Both the position numbers and the translations under genes were made by a program. The notes under the pieces are model-generated. The model was not told the DNA's origin. It ran no database searches and saw only the letters and a list, made by a program, of their open reading frames with translations. Positions 60,060 to 64,000 of a stretch of DNA of 64,000 nt are shown here, in pieces. Each line of letters starts with the position of its first letter. Position 1 is the first letter of the stretch. The stretch is from Geodermatophilus tzadiensis (lineage in GTDB: Bacteria; Actinomycetota; Actinomycetes; Mycobacteriales; Geodermatophilaceae). The stretch lies in assembly GCF_003002915.1 (NCBI RefSeq), contig NZ_PVTG01000003.1, positions 62,001 to 126,000 of the forward strand, given 5' to 3'.

Positions 60060-60857
60060 GTGACCGCGCTGCCCGACGAGCTCGCCGCCTTCGGGCCGGC
60101 GGCGCTCTCGGCCGTCGTCGTGGCCGGCTACCTCGTGGCCGGCGAGCCGCTGGTCGGGCACGTGCTGCACCGCCGGTTCGAGGGCCGGCTGCGCACCGAC
60201 GCCTCCGCGCGGCGGTCGTTCTACCGGCGGCTGCTGGTGCTCGAGTGGGGGTTGGCGGTGCTCGCCGTCGTGCTGTGGCTGTCCGCCCCGGGCGTGGACG
60301 CCGCCGCCGTCGGGCTGGCCTGGCCCACCGGCTGGCCCGGGCCGGTCACCGGGACGGCGACCGTGCTGGTGCTGGTGCTCTCGTTCGTCTCGGTGCGCGC
60401 GCTGCGCGGCGGGGCGCTGGTGCGGGCACCGCGGCCGGGCGAGGGCCGGCACGCCGAGCCGGAGGGGCACGCGACCCTGGCGCTGCTGCCGCGGACCCCG
60501 TCGGAGCGGCGGCTGTTCGGCGTCGTCGGGGTGACCGCCGGCGTGTGCGAGGAGTGGCTCTACCGAGGCTTCTTCCTCGCCGTCGCGGCGGCGGTCGCCC
60601 CGGACCTGCCGTCGCCGGTGCTCGTGCTGGTCGCGGCGGTGGCCTTCGGCCTGGCGCACGCCTACCAGGGGCTGCCGGGCGTGGTGCTCACCGGCGTCCT
60701 CGGCGGGGTGTTCGCCGCGCTCTACCTCGACACCGGCTCGCTGCTGCTGCCCGTCGTGCTGCACGCCGCGGTGGACCTGCGCTTCCTGCTGGTGCCGGCC
60801 TCGGCGCTGCCCGGCGGGCTGCCCGCGCCCCGGGCGGCCGGCGGAGCGGCCGCGTGA
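60060..60857 (+). CDS. CPBP family intramembrane metalloprotease
   Basis: Polytopic protein of 265 residues. The CPBP (Rce1/Abi) motifs are visible: EEWLYRGFFLA (EExxxR), FGLAHAYQGLPG (FxxxH) and VVLHAAVDLRF (HxxxD/N). About seven hydrophobic helices are present. Members cleave prenylated or other membrane proteins or act in bacteriocin immunity; no substrate can be named. GTG start 33 bp after the pseudouridine synthase gene; its stop overlaps the next gene by GTGA. Confidence 0.9.
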   Translation: MTALPDELAAFGPAALSAVVVAGYLVAGEPLVGHVLHRRFEGRLRTDASARRSFYRRLLVLEWGLAVLAVVLWLSAPGVDAAAVGLAWPTGWPGPVTGTATVLVLVLSFVSVRALRGGALVRAPRPGEGRHAEPEGHATLALLPRTPSERRLFGVVGVTAGVCEEWLYRGFFLAVAAAVAPDLPSPVLVLVAAVAFGLAHAYQGLPGVVLTGVLGGVFAALYLDTGSLLLPVVLHAAVDLRFLLVPASALPGGLPAPRAAGGAAA

Positions 60858-61288
60858 CCGGCCGGCCCACCGCCCGCGTGGCCGGCGCCGCCGACTGGCC
60901 GGCGGTGGTGGCGCTGCGCACCCGGGTCTTCGTCGAGGAGCAGGGCGTGCCGCCCGAGGTCGAGCAGGACGCCGCCGACGCCACCGCCGTGCACGCCGTC
61001 GCCCTCGACGCCGAGGGGCGGGTCGTGGCCACCGGCCGGCTGCTCGAGCGCGGCGGGCGCGCGGTGGTCGGCCGGATGGCGGTCGACGCGGCCGCCCGCG
61101 GCGGCGGGTACGGCGCCGCGGTGCTCGCCGAGCTGCACCGGCAGGCCGCGGCACGCGGCCTGCCGGAGGTCGAGCTGCACGCCCAGGTCACCGCCCGCGG
61201 CTTCTACGAGCGGGCCGGCTACACGGCCGTGGGCGGGGAGTACGAGGAGGCCGGCATCCGCCACGTGACGATGCGCCGCCGCCTGTAG
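60854..61288 (+). CDS. GNAT acetyltransferase, ElaA-like
   Basis: Soluble acetyltransferase of 144 residues. The N-terminus [19 protein letters not shown] is the ElaA/YjcF-type signature, followed by [23 protein letters not shown] (acetyl-CoA loop RGGGYG) and [29 protein letters not shown]. The substrate is unknown. GTG start within the stop of the CPBP gene, so expression is coupled. The 232 bp after it, up to dnaE1, show no gene. Confidence 0.9.
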   Translation: MTGRPTARVAGAADWPAVVALRTRVFVEEQGVPPEVEQDAADATAVHAVALDAEGRVVATGRLLERGGRAVVGRMAVDAAARGGGYGAAVLAELHRQAAARGLPEVELHAQVTARGFYERAGYTAVGGEYEEAGIRHVTMRRRL

Positions 61289-61520
61289 CCCCCGCTCCCG
61301 CCGCTGTGACGGTGCGCACGCGGACCGCCGTGGCCGCGCTCCCGGGCCGAGACACGTCCTGTCAGACCCTCGGCGTAGACAGTCCCCAGTGCGAGGATCG
61401 CAGGCACCGGCCCGGGCCGCCGTCGGTCGTCGCACCGCACCGCCCGGTCTTCCCCGCCGGTCGCCCGCCGGAGCACCCGACGGCTGGGCCAGCACGACCC
61501 GTGAGGAGCGCCGCAGCACC

Positions 61521-64000
<2,480 letters not shown>

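Overview
The window is very GC-rich, densely packed and entirely actinobacterial in style: a division and cell-wall (dcw) cluster with MraZ, SepF and a Wag31-type DivIVA, LexA boxes of the TCGAAC-N4-GTTCGA type, many GTG starts and many four-base GTGA stop/start overlaps. The CrtO-CruF-glycosyltransferase carotenoid block and the protein styles suggest a Geodermatophilaceae-like organism (Blastococcus, Geodermatophilus, Modestobacter). That placement is from memory of those families and was not tested by a search. No tRNA, rRNA, CRISPR array, insertion sequence or prophage was seen.

Layout. Positions 1-8.5 kb hold a partial lipase, a CDP-alcohol phosphatidyltransferase, an adenosine kinase, a flavin reductase, and a leftward run of carotenoid genes followed by GNAT and YbaK genes. 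Positions 8.6-13.4 kb are a LexA-controlled operon: DUF6504, a SAV_6107-type HEPN protein and the error-prone polymerase DnaE2. Positions 13.4-16.6 kb carry small enzymes. Positions 16.6-19.3 kb hold a compact leftward trio: an acidic Asp/Gly/Ala repeat peptide, a JmjC/cupin oxygenase and a sucrase/ferredoxin-like protein. Then come DinB (a second LexA box), DUF3040, and a TgpA-like transglutaminase/DUF58/MoxR operon.

Positions 26.4-45.4 kb are the dcw cluster: mraZ, rsmH, ftsL, ftsI, murE, murF, mraY, ftsW, murG, murC, ftsQ, ftsZ, pgeF, a YggS-type gene, sepF, a YggT-type gene and wag31. These make lipid II, polymerise and cross-link septal wall, and place the Z-ring. murD is absent from its usual place between mraY and ftsW; a palindromic repeat sits there instead. 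After the dcw cluster come a carbohydrate ABC importer (45.5-50.4 kb), a type 2 isoleucyl-tRNA synthetase with an altered signature motif, a cation/proton antiporter, a broken DUF559 gene bracketed by palindromes, malate:quinone oxidoreductase, lspA, an RluD-family pseudouridine synthase, a CPBP protease, an ElaA-like acetyltransferase, and the 5' part of dnaE1 running off the right edge.

The main points for a second look are: the repeat peptide/oxygenase trio as a possible peptide-modification system; two genes that seem to need CTG starts; a family of interspersed palindromes with compensating stem changes; the absent murD; the GTHH signature in IleRS; and clear operators for LexA, MraZ and a CRP-like regulator.
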